NCBI GenBank assembly: GCA_040751955.1
Contig: JBFMFY010000003.1
Location: 86,181 to 150,180 of the forward strand
Direction: 5' to 3'
From: SpSt-333 sp040751955
GTDB taxonomy: Bacteria; Bacteroidota; Ignavibacteria; UBA10030; UBA8401
DNA length: 64,000 nucleotides
The notes beneath the pieces are model-generated. The model saw only the letters and a program-made list of their open reading frames with translations, was not told where the DNA came from and made no database searches. Shown here piece by piece: positions 1 to 8,186 of this stretch; positions within the stretch are counted from its first letter, which is position 1, and the number at the start of each line of letters is the position of its first letter. The position numbers were made by a program, and so were the translations under genes.

Positions 1-1922
1 CCTTCGCCGTAGTTTTCATCGCCGATAGTTATCCAACCGATCCCCTGTGCTTTGTAATCACGCGCAACGGCGGAGAACTCTTTTACTTCTCCTGTGAGCA
101 CATTCTTTCCTTTTCCCGCTTCACCACTGAATGCATTCACCGCACCGATGAACATGTTGTTGGAAATGTTGTCGAGATGCCCCCGGTACTTCAGCCATTT
201 TCCGGCGGGAGAAATATGATCGGTGGTGCACTTCCCTTTTACTTTCACCAGAATGCGCAGGTTTTCCAGATCGCTTCCTTCCCATTTTTTAAATGGAGCG
301 AGAAGTTGCAGTCTGTCGCTTTTCGGATCGACGGCAACTTTTACTTTCGATCCGTCTTTCGCCGGCGCGACGAAACCTTCGTTGTCCGGTTTAAATCCGT
401 TCTTCGGCAGTTCATCACCGGTGGGGGGCTGCAGTTTGACGAGTTCTCCTTTTTCGTTAACAAGTGTATCTGTCAATGGATTGAATGTCAGTTTTCCGGC
501 GATGGCAAATGCGGTTACTATTTCCGGCGATGCGACAAACGCATGCGTTGCGGGATTTGCGTCGTTGCGCCCCGTAAAATTTCTGTTATACGATGTAATG
601 ATGGAATTTTTTTCTCCCATAGCAACGTCATGCCGCTTCCACTGACCGATGCAGGGACCGCATGCGTTGGCAAGAACAAGTCCGCCGACGTCTGTCAATG
701 TTTTTAACTGACCGTCACGTTCGATCGTTGCACGAATCTGTTCACTGCCGGGGGTAATCGTGAATTCTGATTTTGCCTTCAACCCTTGTGCAAGGGCTTG
801 TTTGGCAACGGAGGTTGAACGTTCGATATCTTCATACGAAGAATTCGTGCAGCTGCCGATCAATGCCACTTTCAATTCTTCCGGATATCCCTTTTCTTTC
901 ACTGCTTTGGCGAATTGAGAAATGGGCCATGCTAAATCCGGTGTGAACGGACCATTCACATGCGGCTCAAGTTCATCCAGATTAATTTCGATCACGCGGT
1001 CATAATATTGTCCGGGATTTGCAAGCACTTCTGCATCAGGACGTAAATGTTCGGAGATCTTATCGGCAAGTTTTACAATCTCACCGCGTTTCGTTGAGCG
1101 GAGATAATCCGCCATGCGAGAATCGTACGGGAAGACAGAAGTGGTCGCACCGATCTCTGCCCCCATGTTGCAGATCGTTCCTTTGCCTGTTGCAGAAATC
1201 GATTTCGTTCCTTCGCCGAAATATTCAACGATCGCTCCTGTTCCCCCTTTCACAGTCAAAATTCCGGCAACCTTCAGGATAACATCTTTTGCCGAGGTCC
1301 AACCGTTCATCTTCCCTTTCAGATGCACACCTATAATCTTCGGGAATTTCAATTCCCATGCCATCCCTGCCATCACGTCAACCGCATCTGCACCGCCAAC
1401 GCCGATGGCGATCATTCCGAGTCCACCTGCATTCGGTGTGTGCGAGTCTGTTCCGATCATCATGCCGCCGGGGAATGCATAATTTTCCAGTACAACTTGG
1501 TGAATAATTCCGGCACCCGGTTTCCAGAATCCGATTCCATATTTATTCGACACACTGGCAAGAAAACTGTACACTTCTTTATTGTCGGTATTTGCACGAA
1601 GCAGATCGCTGACAGATCCGACTTCCGCTTGAATCAGGTGATCACAGTGAACAGTAGAAGGAACGGCAACAGTTTTTCTTCCGGCAGACATAAATTGAAG
1701 CAATGCCATTTGCGCCGTTGCATCTTGCATTGCAACACGATCAGGAGCAAAATCAATATAACTCTTTCCCCGTTCAGCGGAAGATTTTGGTGATTCCCAA
1801 AAATGCGCGTAGAGAATTTTTTCGGTGAGTGTGAGGGGTTTGCCGACAAGGTTGCGAGCATGTGTCACTTTCTTAGCATAGCCGGCATATACTTTTTTAA
1901 TCATTCCTAAATCAAATATCAT
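1..1922 (-). CDS. acn: Aconitate hydratase (mitochondrial-type), 3' end cut by window edge
   Basis: Aconitase interconverts citrate and isocitrate in the TCA cycle with a [4Fe-4S] cluster. Reading the minus strand from the ATG at 1922 gives 640 codons in one open frame to the window edge; the family is about 750-780 residues, so the last ~120 are missing. The three cluster ligands are visible: Cys357 in GSCTNSS and Cys421/Cys424 in ACGPCIGQW, matching the spacing of mitochondrial aconitase. Other family segments seen are TVHCDHLIQAE, GTDSHTPNAGG and the swivel-domain start KCTTDHISPAG. The pattern is the mitochondrial/ACO2 type rather than AcnB. It is divergent from clpS with a 137-base gap. 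Isocitrate dehydrogenase lies far away at 42769, so the TCA genes are not clustered. Confidence 0.97.
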   Translation of the reverse strand, partial: MIFDLGMIKKVYAGYAKKVTHARNLVGKPLTLTEKILYAHFWESPKSSAERGKSYIDFAPDRVAMQDATAQMALLQFMSAGRKTVAVPSTVHCDHLIQAEVGSVSDLLRANTDNKEVYSFLASVSNKYGIGFWKPGAGIIHQVVLENYAFPGGMMIGTDSHTPNAGGLGMIAIGVGGADAVDVMAGMAWELKFPKIIGVHLKGKMNGWTSAKDVILKVAGILTVKGGTGAIVEYFGEGTKSISATGKGTICNMGAEIGATTSVFPYDSRMADYLRSTKRGEIVKLADKISEHLRPDAEVLANPGQYYDRVIEINLDELEPHVNGPFTPDLAWPISQFAKAVKEKGYPEELKVALIGSCTNSSYEDIERSTSVAKQALAQGLKAKSEFTITPGSEQIRATIERDGQLKTLTDVGGLVLANACGPCIGQWKRHDVAMGEKNSIITSYNRNFTGRNDANPATHAFVASPEIVTAFAIAGKLTFNPLTDTLVNEKGELVKLQPPTGDELPKNGFKPDNEGFVAPAKDGSKVKVAVDPKSDRLQLLAPFKKWEGSDLENLRILVKVKGKCTTDHISPAGKWLKYRGHLDNISNNMFIGAVNAFSGEAGKGKNVLTGEVKEFSAVARDYKAQGIGWITIGDENYGE

Positions 1923-2010
1923 GGCTGTTATTCTTTCAATATGGACTAAACATTCCGTTTATTGAACAAAATATATGAAGAGTTCTGTTCCTCTGCAAGG
2001 AATTGTACAT

Positions 2011-2039
2011 TTGCAACGCTGTTCAATTTTCTGTATTTT
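2011..2039 (+). promoter_or_regulatory. Possible sigma-70-type promoter of clpS
   Basis: In the acn-clpS gap there is TTGCAA (2011-2016), a 17-base spacer, and TATTTT (2034-2039), 20 bases ahead of the clpS ATG. This resembles a -35/-10 pair and would leave a leader of only about 15 bases. Promoter rules differ in Bacteroidota, so this is a weak prediction by eye. Confidence 0.35.
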
Positions 2040-2059
2040 GATAAAAACTTCCAAGATTC

Positions 2060-2341
2060 ATGGCAGAAACGCACATTCAAACCGAGGAAGAAGTCCTCGA
2101 TGAAATTAAGACACAAGAGCCTGCAAAAGCGATCTTGTTCAATGACGAAGTGCATACATTTGAAGAGGTCATCGAGCAAATAATGAAAGCGACAGGCTGT
2201 GATCTTCCCACGGCAGAATCTTTGACCTGGGAGGTTCATACCACCGGCAAGGCAATTGTGTTTACCGGCGAGTTGGTAAAATGCCTGCAGGTGACAAGTG
2301 TACTCGAAGAAATCGAATTAATGACACAGGTAGAGGTGTAA
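2060..2341 (+). CDS. clpS: ATP-dependent Clp protease adaptor ClpS
   Basis: ClpS binds N-degron substrates and delivers them to the AAA+ unfoldase of the ClpAP-type protease in the cytoplasm. The 93-residue product has a flexible acidic N-terminal tail (about 1-25), followed by the ClpS core: the substrate-pocket segment ILFNDEVHTFEEVIEQI, the central EVHTTGKAIVFTGE stretch and a final helix ending in an acidic strand. The length is usual for the family. No clpA is next to it, which is common. The ATG at 2060 lies shortly after a possible promoter and has no strong Shine-Dalgarno. Two bases after its stop begins a small antitoxin-like gene, so the two may be co-transcribed. Confidence 0.9.
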   Translation: MAETHIQTEEEVLDEIKTQEPAKAILFNDEVHTFEEVIEQIMKATGCDLPTAESLTWEVHTTGKAIVFTGELVKCLQVTSVLEEIELMTQVEV

Positions 2342-2343
2342 CG

Positions 2344-2538
2344 ATGATAGTAAAAGAAGCACAGGTATTGTATGATGCCCGAGGTAAAAAAACACATGTT
2401 GTGTTATCTATAAAAAAATATCAGGAGATTCTTGAATTGTTGGATGACGCTGAGGACATCAGGGCGATAAAGGAAGTCGAACATCAAAAAACAATACCTT
2501 GGTCCGAGGTAAAAAAGAAATTACATAAGAAGACTTGA
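2344..2538 (+). CDS. RelB/Phd-like small antitoxin candidate
   Basis: A 64-residue protein starting MIVKEAQVLYDARGKKTHVV. The N-terminal third looks like the beta strand-helix DNA-binding part of Phd/YefM or RelB antitoxins (VVLSIKKYQEILELLDD), and the acidic, lysine-rich C-terminus would be the toxin-binding tail. I chose the ATG at 2344, not the longer frame that begins inside clpS, because it lies just after the clpS stop. The next reading frame (2539 on) resembles a RelE/ParE toxin, which is the expected partner and supports the call. Type II antitoxins usually repress their own operon; no operator was identified here. Confidence 0.65.
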   Translation: MIVKEAQVLYDARGKKTHVVLSIKKYQEILELLDDAEDIRAIKEVEHQKTIPWSEVKKKLHKKT

Positions 2539-2800
2539 TTGTATTCAATTGAATTTACAGGGACAGCAGAAAAAGATATTTTACACCTGCCACACCCTAC
2601 TCGTGAAAGAATAGAATTTATAGTAGATCAATTTCAAACAAACCCACGACCTGTGCAATGCAAAAAAACTACAAGGGCTCCCAAACATGTGGAGGGTTCG
2701 TGCCGGCGATTATAGAATTCTGTATAATATTAATGATAAGCTAAAACACATCGTCATCTATAGAATCCTTCATAGAAAAGACGCTTACAGGAATTACTAA
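2539..2800 (+). pseudogene. RelE/ParE-family toxin, disrupted by +1 frameshift at an A7 run
   Basis: From a TTG directly after the antitoxin stop the frame reads YSIEFTGTAEKDILHL, then NPRPVQCKK, and ends at a TAG (2713-2715). Removing one A from the seven-A run at 2662-2668 restores an 87-residue protein continuing LQGLPNMWRVRAGDYRILY and ending IVIYRILHRKDAYRNY at TAA 2800. The GDYRILY and final HRKDAYR segments are typical of RelE/ParE mRNA-interferase toxins. As written the gene is broken. A genuine inactivating indel, a homopolymer assembly error and transcriptional slippage on A7 are all possible. It lies two genes ahead of alaS, 12 bases upstream of its ATG. Confidence 0.75.
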
Positions 2801-2812
2801 CCAGTTTTCACA

Positions 2813-5632
2813 ATGACATCAAAAGAAGTCCGACAATCATTTTTAGATTTTTTCAAATCAAAGCAACATACGATCGTTCCAAGCGCGCCAGTCATTCCCC
2901 ATGGCGATCCGACGCTTCTGTTCACCAATGCTGGAATGAACCAGTTCAAAGAAATCTTTCTTGGAACGGGGAAACGAGATTATACACGCGCTGCAGACAC
3001 TCAAAAATGCATCCGCGTCAGCGGCAAGCACAATGATCTGGAAGAGGTGGGACGTGACACGTACCACCACACGCTGTTCGAAATGCTTGGCAATTGGTCG
3101 TTCGGGGACTATTACAAAAAGGAAGCGATCGAATGGGCGTGGGAATTGTTGACAGAAGTTTGGAAAATGCCCAAGTCCCGTTTGTGGGTAACGGTGTACA
3201 AAACCGACGATGAGGCGGCAAAATTATGGGAACGTTTTGTTGATCCTTCCCGCATTTTACGCTTCGGCGAGAAAGAAAATTTCTGGGAAATGGGCGATAC
3301 CGGTCCGTGCGGTCCTTGCTCTGAAATTCACATTGATCTCACCCAGCGCGGCGACGCTCCGGAAGCACTCGTCAACGCCGGTTCGCCGGAATTGATAGAG
3401 ATCTGGAATCTTGTCTTCATCCAATACAACCGCGAGGCGGATGGCACGCTGAAAGAGCTCCCTGCAAAACATGTCGATACCGGCATGGGATTCGAGCGCG
3501 TCTGCGCAGTGATGGAATCGATGAAGACGAATTTCAAAAAATTTCCGTCGAATTACGATTCCGATGTCTTCACGCCGCTCATTTCAAAAATTTCATTCTT
3601 GTCAGGCAAAGAATACAAAGCAGGGCATTCCGACACCGATGTTGCAATCCGTGTTGTGACTGACCACATTCGCGCACTCACTTTCGCGATCGGAGACGGC
3701 GCAATCCCTTCGAATGAAGGACGCGGGTACGTGCTAAGGAGAATTCTGCGCCGCGCATCCCGCTGGGGACGCAAACTCGATTTGCGTGAGCCGTTTATGT
3801 ATCAATTGGTGCAAACACTCGTCGATACGATGGGAGATGTTTTTCCTGAAATTGTCTCGAATCAAAAACATATTGAACGCGTCATCAAAAGTGAAGAAGA
3901 GAGTTTCAATCAAACACTCGACCGGGGATTGGAAATATTCGAACAAGCGGTCGTTGGGTTGAAACAATCGAAAGTATTTCCCGGCGAAGTCGCATTCAAA
4001 CTCTATGACACGTTCGGCTTCCCGCTCGATTTGACACAATTGCTCTGCTCAGAGCACGGACTTGTTGTTGATGCAACAACATTTGCGCAGTTGATGGAAG
4101 AGCAGCGCGAACGGTCGCGCGAATCGAAATTGCACGGCGGAGACGAAGTAACCGAACAGGAAAAAATTGCGCTGGAAAGCAAAGAGAATGCGCGACGATT
4201 CAAATCCGATCTGTTTGAGAAGGAATTCCAGTTTCTCGGTTATGATTTAACTGAAACACGTGCTGCAATACTGAATGTCGAAAAAAACCTTCTTGTGTTG
4301 AATGCAACACCGTTTTATGCTGAGTCCGGCGGACAAATCGGCGATGCAGGCGAGATTACCATCGACGGAAAGTCGTTTCCGATTCTCGACACGCAAAAGA
4401 GCGGCAAAGTGCATGTCCACATTCTTGGAATCGATCTTCCGAAATATTCCGAGCGGTACGAAGCGCACGCAAAGGTCGATGCAAAACGCCGCTACTCCAT
4501 CATGCGTAACCATACCGCAACACACTTAATGCACGCTGCGTTGCGTCAGGTGCTCGGCACGCATGTTCATCAAGCAGGATCGCTCGTTGCTCGCGAGCAC
4601 CTCCGGTTCGACTTTGCCCATTTTGCGAAAGTGAGTGAATCAGAGTTAACAGAGATCGAAAATATTGTGAACGAAAAGATTAAAGAGAACATCGTACTTC
4701 AGCATCATCGGAATATACCGTTTGATGAGGCAAAGAAGATGGGTGCCCTTATGTTCTTTGGAGATAAGTACGGCGACAAGGTGAACGTCGTGCAGTTTGG
4801 TGAATTTAGTAAGGAATTCTGCGGCGGCACCCATGTGAAAAATACCCAGGAAATCGGATTTTTCAAGATCAGGACCGAAAGCAGCAGTGCCAGCGGCGTC
4901 AGGCGCATTGAAGCGCTGACGTATGACTACGCTCTTGAATATTTGAACTTGCAGAATAAAACGTACAAAGAACGGATCGAGTATGCGTACGACATCATTG
5001 ATTCGATCCAGACGATGCACAATGAACTCGGCGCTAAGTCTCCGTTCTCGAACGAAGAAGTGCTCGGGCTTGACACAAATCTGAGGAAGCTGGAAGATAT
5101 TCCTGACCTGCCGGCATCGGTCGTTACGGAAGATTTGAAGAAAGAATTCGCCAGCCAACTCGCCCGATTCCAGACATTGGAAAATTATATACTGGACCTC
5201 AGCGATAAGAAAAAAACGATCGAAAAAGAAAAAGCGAAGGCAGCGATCCAGACGGCGAGCGGAAATTTGGACACCCTCATCCAATCTGCCCAGGCAGTCA
5301 ACGGATTCAAAGTGATCAGTTCGAGAATTTCCGCAAATGATATGGATTCTCTGAAAACACTGGGAGACAATCTCCGCTCAAAGATCGGCAGCGGGGTTGG
5401 GTTGCTTGCGTCGGTGATCGATGAAAAAGTGGCGCTCGTTTGTGTTGTCAGCGACGATCTTATCAAGTCAAAGAATCTTCAGGCAGGAAAGATTGTCGGC
5501 GCCGTGGCAAAACAGTTGAACGGCGGCGGGGGCGGAAAGCCGCATCTTGCGACTGCCGGCGGAAAAGATGTTTCCAAACTGGACGATGTGCTGAAAGGAT
5601 TTTCAGACGTTGTCAAAGGAATGATGAACTGA
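2813..5632 (+). CDS. alaS: Alanine--tRNA ligase
   Basis: Charges tRNA-Ala with alanine and hydrolyses Ser/Gly mischarged tRNA. The 939-residue length is slightly above the usual ~875. Domains in order: class II catalytic core (about 1-240, with FTNAGMNQFKEIFLG and GMGFERV), tRNA-recognition region, editing domain with the zinc motif HTATH (His567, His571) and CGGTH (Cys670, His674), a coiled-coil stretch (about 770-830) and the C-Ala/DHHA1 domain with GGGGGKPHLATAGG near the end. All editing-site residues expected by eye are present. Its TGA overlaps the next ATG by one base (TGATG), so translation of the GGGP synthase is probably coupled to it. Confidence 0.98.
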   Translation: MTSKEVRQSFLDFFKSKQHTIVPSAPVIPHGDPTLLFTNAGMNQFKEIFLGTGKRDYTRAADTQKCIRVSGKHNDLEEVGRDTYHHTLFEMLGNWSFGDYYKKEAIEWAWELLTEVWKMPKSRLWVTVYKTDDEAAKLWERFVDPSRILRFGEKENFWEMGDTGPCGPCSEIHIDLTQRGDAPEALVNAGSPELIEIWNLVFIQYNREADGTLKELPAKHVDTGMGFERVCAVMESMKTNFKKFPSNYDSDVFTPLISKISFLSGKEYKAGHSDTDVAIRVVTDHIRALTFAIGDGAIPSNEGRGYVLRRILRRASRWGRKLDLREPFMYQLVQTLVDTMGDVFPEIVSNQKHIERVIKSEEESFNQTLDRGLEIFEQAVVGLKQSKVFPGEVAFKLYDTFGFPLDLTQLLCSEHGLVVDATTFAQLMEEQRERSRESKLHGGDEVTEQEKIALESKENARRFKSDLFEKEFQFLGYDLTETRAAILNVEKNLLVLNATPFYAESGGQIGDAGEITIDGKSFPILDTQKSGKVHVHILGIDLPKYSERYEAHAKVDAKRRYSIMRNHTATHLMHAALRQVLGTHVHQAGSLVAREHLRFDFAHFAKVSESELTEIENIVNEKIKENIVLQHHRNIPFDEAKKMGALMFFGDKYGDKVNVVQFGEFSKEFCGGTHVKNTQEIGFFKIRTESSSASGVRRIEALTYDYALEYLNLQNKTYKERIEYAYDIIDSIQTMHNELGAKSPFSNEEVLGLDTNLRKLEDIPDLPASVVTEDLKKEFASQLARFQTLENYILDLSDKKKTIEKEKAKAAIQTASGNLDTLIQSAQAVNGFKVISSRISANDMDSLKTLGDNLRSKIGSGVGLLASVIDEKVALVCVVSDDLIKSKNLQAGKIVGAVAKQLNGGGGGKPHLATAGGKDVSKLDDVLKGFSDVVKGMMN

Positions 5633-6375
5633 TGTACATTTATCAATCGTTACTCTCCACATCAAAGACAAAAGGTGCAGCCTATTTAGTCCTTGTCGAT
5701 CCTGATAAAGTCGCTCCGGAGAAACTCCCCGCATTCATCCAGCAGGCAACCGTTGCAGGTGCCGATGCATTCCTTGTCGGCGGAAGTTTGATCACGGACG
5801 ATTCGTTCGAACGATGCATCGTCTCCATAAAACAGAATACAAATGTTCCCGTCGTCATTTTCCCCGGCGGCGTCACGCAAGTTTCAGCAAAAGCAGATGC
5901 TATATTATTCTTATCGCTACTCAGCGGAAGAAATCCGGAACATCTCATCGGCAACCAGGTACTCGCTGCGCCGATTGTGAAGAAGATCGGGCTTGAAGCA
6001 ATTTCCACCGCGTATATGCTCGTGGAATCGGGAAAAATGACATCGGCTGAATTCATGAGCAACACCCGTCCCCTGCCGCGTCATAAAACCGACATTGCGC
6101 TTGCACATGCGTTGGCAGCGGAAATTCTGGGATTCAAACTGATCTATCTCGAGGCGGGAAGCGGCGCGGATCAATCGGTGCCTGAAGAGATAATCGGCGC
6201 GATCGCAAAATATTGTTCTGTTCCTCTCATTGTCGGAGGCGGAATCAAAACACCCGGTGATGCAAGAAAGAAAGTTGCAGCAGGAGCGAACTTCATCGTA
6301 ACAGGGACTGTTTTTGAAAAGAACGGCGATGCTACATTGATGAAAGAATTTGCTGCAGCAATACACACAAAATAA
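5632..6375 (+). CDS. Geranylgeranylglyceryl/heptaprenylglyceryl phosphate synthase (group II)
   Basis: A TIM-barrel prenyltransferase joining a polyprenyl diphosphate to sn-glycerol-1-phosphate, the first ether-lipid step of archaea and also present in Bacteroidota. The 247-residue product shows LVDPDK near the N-terminus, the GGSLITDD loop, FPGG, YLEAGSGAD (polyprenyl/phosphate site) and GGGIKTP followed by GANFIVTGT, the phosphate-binding end of the barrel. I start it at the ATG at 5632, which overlaps the alaS stop; the frame is open upstream but that part is alaS read out of frame. The function of the bacterial enzyme in cells is poorly known, so the polyprenyl chain length is not assigned. 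No other ether-lipid gene is nearby. Confidence 0.9.
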   Translation: MYIYQSLLSTSKTKGAAYLVLVDPDKVAPEKLPAFIQQATVAGADAFLVGGSLITDDSFERCIVSIKQNTNVPVVIFPGGVTQVSAKADAILFLSLLSGRNPEHLIGNQVLAAPIVKKIGLEAISTAYMLVESGKMTSAEFMSNTRPLPRHKTDIALAHALAAEILGFKLIYLEAGSGADQSVPEEIIGAIAKYCSVPLIVGGGIKTPGDARKKVAAGANFIVTGTVFEKNGDATLMKEFAAAIHTK

Positions 6376-6411
6376 TTTTCAATGTTGAATTCGTAATTTT
6401 TAATTGCTTCT

Positions 6412-7017
6412 ATGGCACATTTACCTCTTACACTCGTGTACAGACAATCATTCATCCAGGATTCTCTGAAAGCGAGTGCAGCGACAAAACAGAAAATCGC
6501 CGAGCACTGTATGGGAGATATTTCCAAGGCAATCGATTTTATTATCCGCGCTTTCAATAATAAGAAGAAAGTGATGCTCTGCGGCAACGGCGGCAGCGCT
6601 GCCGATGCGCAGCATCTTGCTACAGAATTCGTTATCCGTTTAAACCCAAGGATCAAACGTCCCGGTCTGTCCGCGATTGCACTTACAACCGACGTTTCGA
6701 ACCTGACTGCCGGCGCTAACGACATCGGTTACGACAATGTATTCGCTCGTTCCATTGAAGCACTCGGACAAGAGGGGGACATTCTCATCGGAATTTCTAC
6801 CAGCGGCAATTCGGCGAGCGTCAACAACGCCTTCTTGAAAGCACGAGAAATGAAGATCAACACCATTGGTTTCCTCGGCAAAGACGGCGGCAAAGCAAAA
6901 GAATTGTGCGACATTGCAATTGTAGTTCCTTCCGATGATACGCAGCGGATTCAGGAAGGACATATAACGATCGGACATATTATTTTTCAGGAAGTCGAAC
7001 AAGAAATGTTCGGCTAA
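6412..7017 (+). CDS. gmhA: Phosphoheptose isomerase (SIS domain)
   Basis: Converts sedoheptulose 7-phosphate to D-glycero-D-manno-heptose 7-phosphate, the entry to heptose for LPS core. The 201-residue protein is one SIS domain: CGNGGSAADAQHLATEFV binds the sugar phosphate, ISTSGNSASV is the second phosphate loop, and the C-terminal helix QRIQEGHITIGHIIFQEVE carries the His/Glu residues of the GmhA active site. The length fits the family (about 190-200). It is 36 bases after the GGGP synthase gene, in a low-complexity AT-rich gap, and is probably in the same transcript. No other heptose genes (gmhB, hldE) are in the window. DiaA-type SIS proteins are similar; the His-containing C-terminus favours GmhA. 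Confidence 0.88.
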   Translation: MAHLPLTLVYRQSFIQDSLKASAATKQKIAEHCMGDISKAIDFIIRAFNNKKKVMLCGNGGSAADAQHLATEFVIRLNPRIKRPGLSAIALTTDVSNLTAGANDIGYDNVFARSIEALGQEGDILIGISTSGNSASVNNAFLKAREMKINTIGFLGKDGGKAKELCDIAIVVPSDDTQRIQEGHITIGHIIFQEVEQEMFG

Positions 7018-7105
7018 TCAACCATAGATTTTCCATATCTTCGGACTGCATAAAAAGCATGTCGGTAAACAAGTTACGATTTGGAAAATCTGAAAAGGAA
7101 ATTCA

Positions 7106-7450
7106 ATGAAAATACCGGGATTAGGGGACATTCAAGAGGTGATGAAGAAAGCGCAGGAGATGCAGCAGCAGATGGCAAAAGTGCAGGAAGAGCTTGCGAA
7201 TAAATCAGTCTCGGCAGAAAGCGGCGGCGGTATGGTAAAAGTAACCGCCAACGGCAAACAGCAGATTCTCCAGATCAAAATCGAAAAAGAGGTTATCAAT
7301 CCGCAGGATGCCGAGATGCTTGAGGATCTGATCGTTGCGGGAGTGAACAAAGCGCTCGACGCGTCACAAAGGTTGGCGCAGGAAGAGATGAAAAAAGTGA
7401 CCAGCGGAATGCTGCCCAATATTCCTGGATTAAATATACCCGGACTTTAA
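7106..7450 (+). CDS. ebfC: YbaB/EbfC family nucleoid-associated protein
   Basis: A 114-residue DNA-binding protein of the YbaB/EbfC family, dimeric, which coats DNA and is nearly always encoded next to recR, as here. It has an N-terminal amphipathic helix rich in Met and Gln (KKAQEMQQQMAKVQEEL), a central beta sheet (VKVTANGKQQILQIKIEKE) and a C-terminal helix, followed by a Gly/Pro/Ile tail. The start ATG at 7106 follows AAAAGGAAATTCA, a good ribosome site. Its TAA is inside the left arm of the inverted repeat that fills the gap to recR. Confidence 0.9.
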   Translation: MKIPGLGDIQEVMKKAQEMQQQMAKVQEELANKSVSAESGGGMVKVTANGKQQILQIKIEKEVINPQDAEMLEDLIVAGVNKALDASQRLAQEEMKKVTSGMLPNIPGLNIPGL

Positions 7451-7562
7451 ATTCCAAATGACAATATCCAAGTCACAAACAAATCCCAATATTCAATTTC
7501 CAAGGTGTGGAAATTAGACGACTCATTGGTATTTAAGTTTTTTTGGATATTATTTGGAATTT
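7449..7562. repeat. 114-bp inverted-repeat element between ebfC and recR
   Basis: The left arm AAATTCCAAAT (7449-7459) plus AATATCCAA (7463-7471) is matched as reverse complement by TTGGATATT (7543-7551) plus ATTTGGAATTT (7552-7562); only three bases differ between the arms. The arms enclose about 70 AT-rich bases with no gene. It looks like a small MITE-like or REP-like element, or a long-stem attenuator separating ebfC from recR. Confidence 0.6.
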
Positions 7563-7589
7563 GACATTTGAACTTTGGAGTTTTACCCT

Positions 7590-8186
7590 ATGCTCTATAC
7601 ATCGGAAACGATCGAACAGCTCATAGAAGAGTTCGCCCAACTGCCGAGCATCGGACGAAAAACAGCCCAGCGGCTTGCCATGCACTTGTTGAAAATGCCG
7701 CGCGAAGAGGTGGTGAAGTTCGCCAAAGCGATGATTGATGTGAAAGATAAGGTGAGATACTGTTCCACTTGCTTCAATATCACCGAGAGCGATCCCTGTT
7801 CGATCTGTTCAAGCACAAAACGGAACCGGAAAACGATCTGTGTGGTGGAAGAACCGAATGATGTTATTGCGGTCGAGAAAACACATGAATTCAACGGATT
7901 GTATCATGTGCTCGGCGGCGCCCTCTCTCCGCTCGACGGCATCGGTCCGGAAGATCTGAAGGTGAAAGAATTACTGGGCAGATTGAATGATGACATCGAT
8001 GAGATCATTCTTGCGCTGAACCCAAATGTCGAAGGCGAAACAACGACGTTGTACATTGCAAAGTTGTTGAAACCATTGTCGATCAAAACAACACGCATCG
8101 CGCGCGGGCTTCCGATCGGCAGCGATCTTGAGTTTGCCGATGAAGCGACTCTCACACGTGCATTGGAGGGACGTGTTGCGTTGTAA
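7590..8186 (+). CDS. recR: Recombination mediator protein RecR
   Basis: RecR works with RecO/RecF to load RecA on SSB-coated gaps. The 198-residue protein has the N-terminal helix-hairpin-helix (LPSIGRKTAQRLAMHLL), the four-cysteine zinc finger (CSTCFNITESDPCSIC), the Toprim region (VVEEPNDVIAVE, YHVLGGALSPLDG) and a C-terminal Walker-like segment (RIARGLPIGSDLEFADE). I choose ATG 7590, with GGAG about ten bases upstream; a TTG five codons earlier is possible but would place the start on the ribosome site. The last codons overlap the start of the downstream lipoprotein, indicating translational coupling. Confidence 0.96.
   Translation: MLYTSETIEQLIEEFAQLPSIGRKTAQRLAMHLLKMPREEVVKFAKAMIDVKDKVRYCSTCFNITESDPCSICSSTKRNRKTICVVEEPNDVIAVEKTHEFNGLYHVLGGALSPLDGIGPEDLKVKELLGRLNDDIDEIILALNPNVEGETTTLYIAKLLKPLSIKTTRIARGLPIGSDLEFADEATLTRALEGRVAL

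Noticed and set aside
177..1793. Several plus-strand frames in the first 1.9 kb
   Set aside because: They are out-of-frame or antisense to aconitase, whose cluster cysteines and substrate motifs run along the minus strand.
2539..2800. Programmed +1/-1 ribosomal frameshift of the RelE-like toxin
   Set aside because: No slippery context with pseudoknot is visible and RelE toxins are not known to need one, so a broken gene or sequence error is more economical.
4646..5284. 212-codon minus-strand frame antisense to alaS
   Set aside because: Lies wholly inside alaS, which has strong family motifs on the plus strand; the antisense translation has no recognisable domain.
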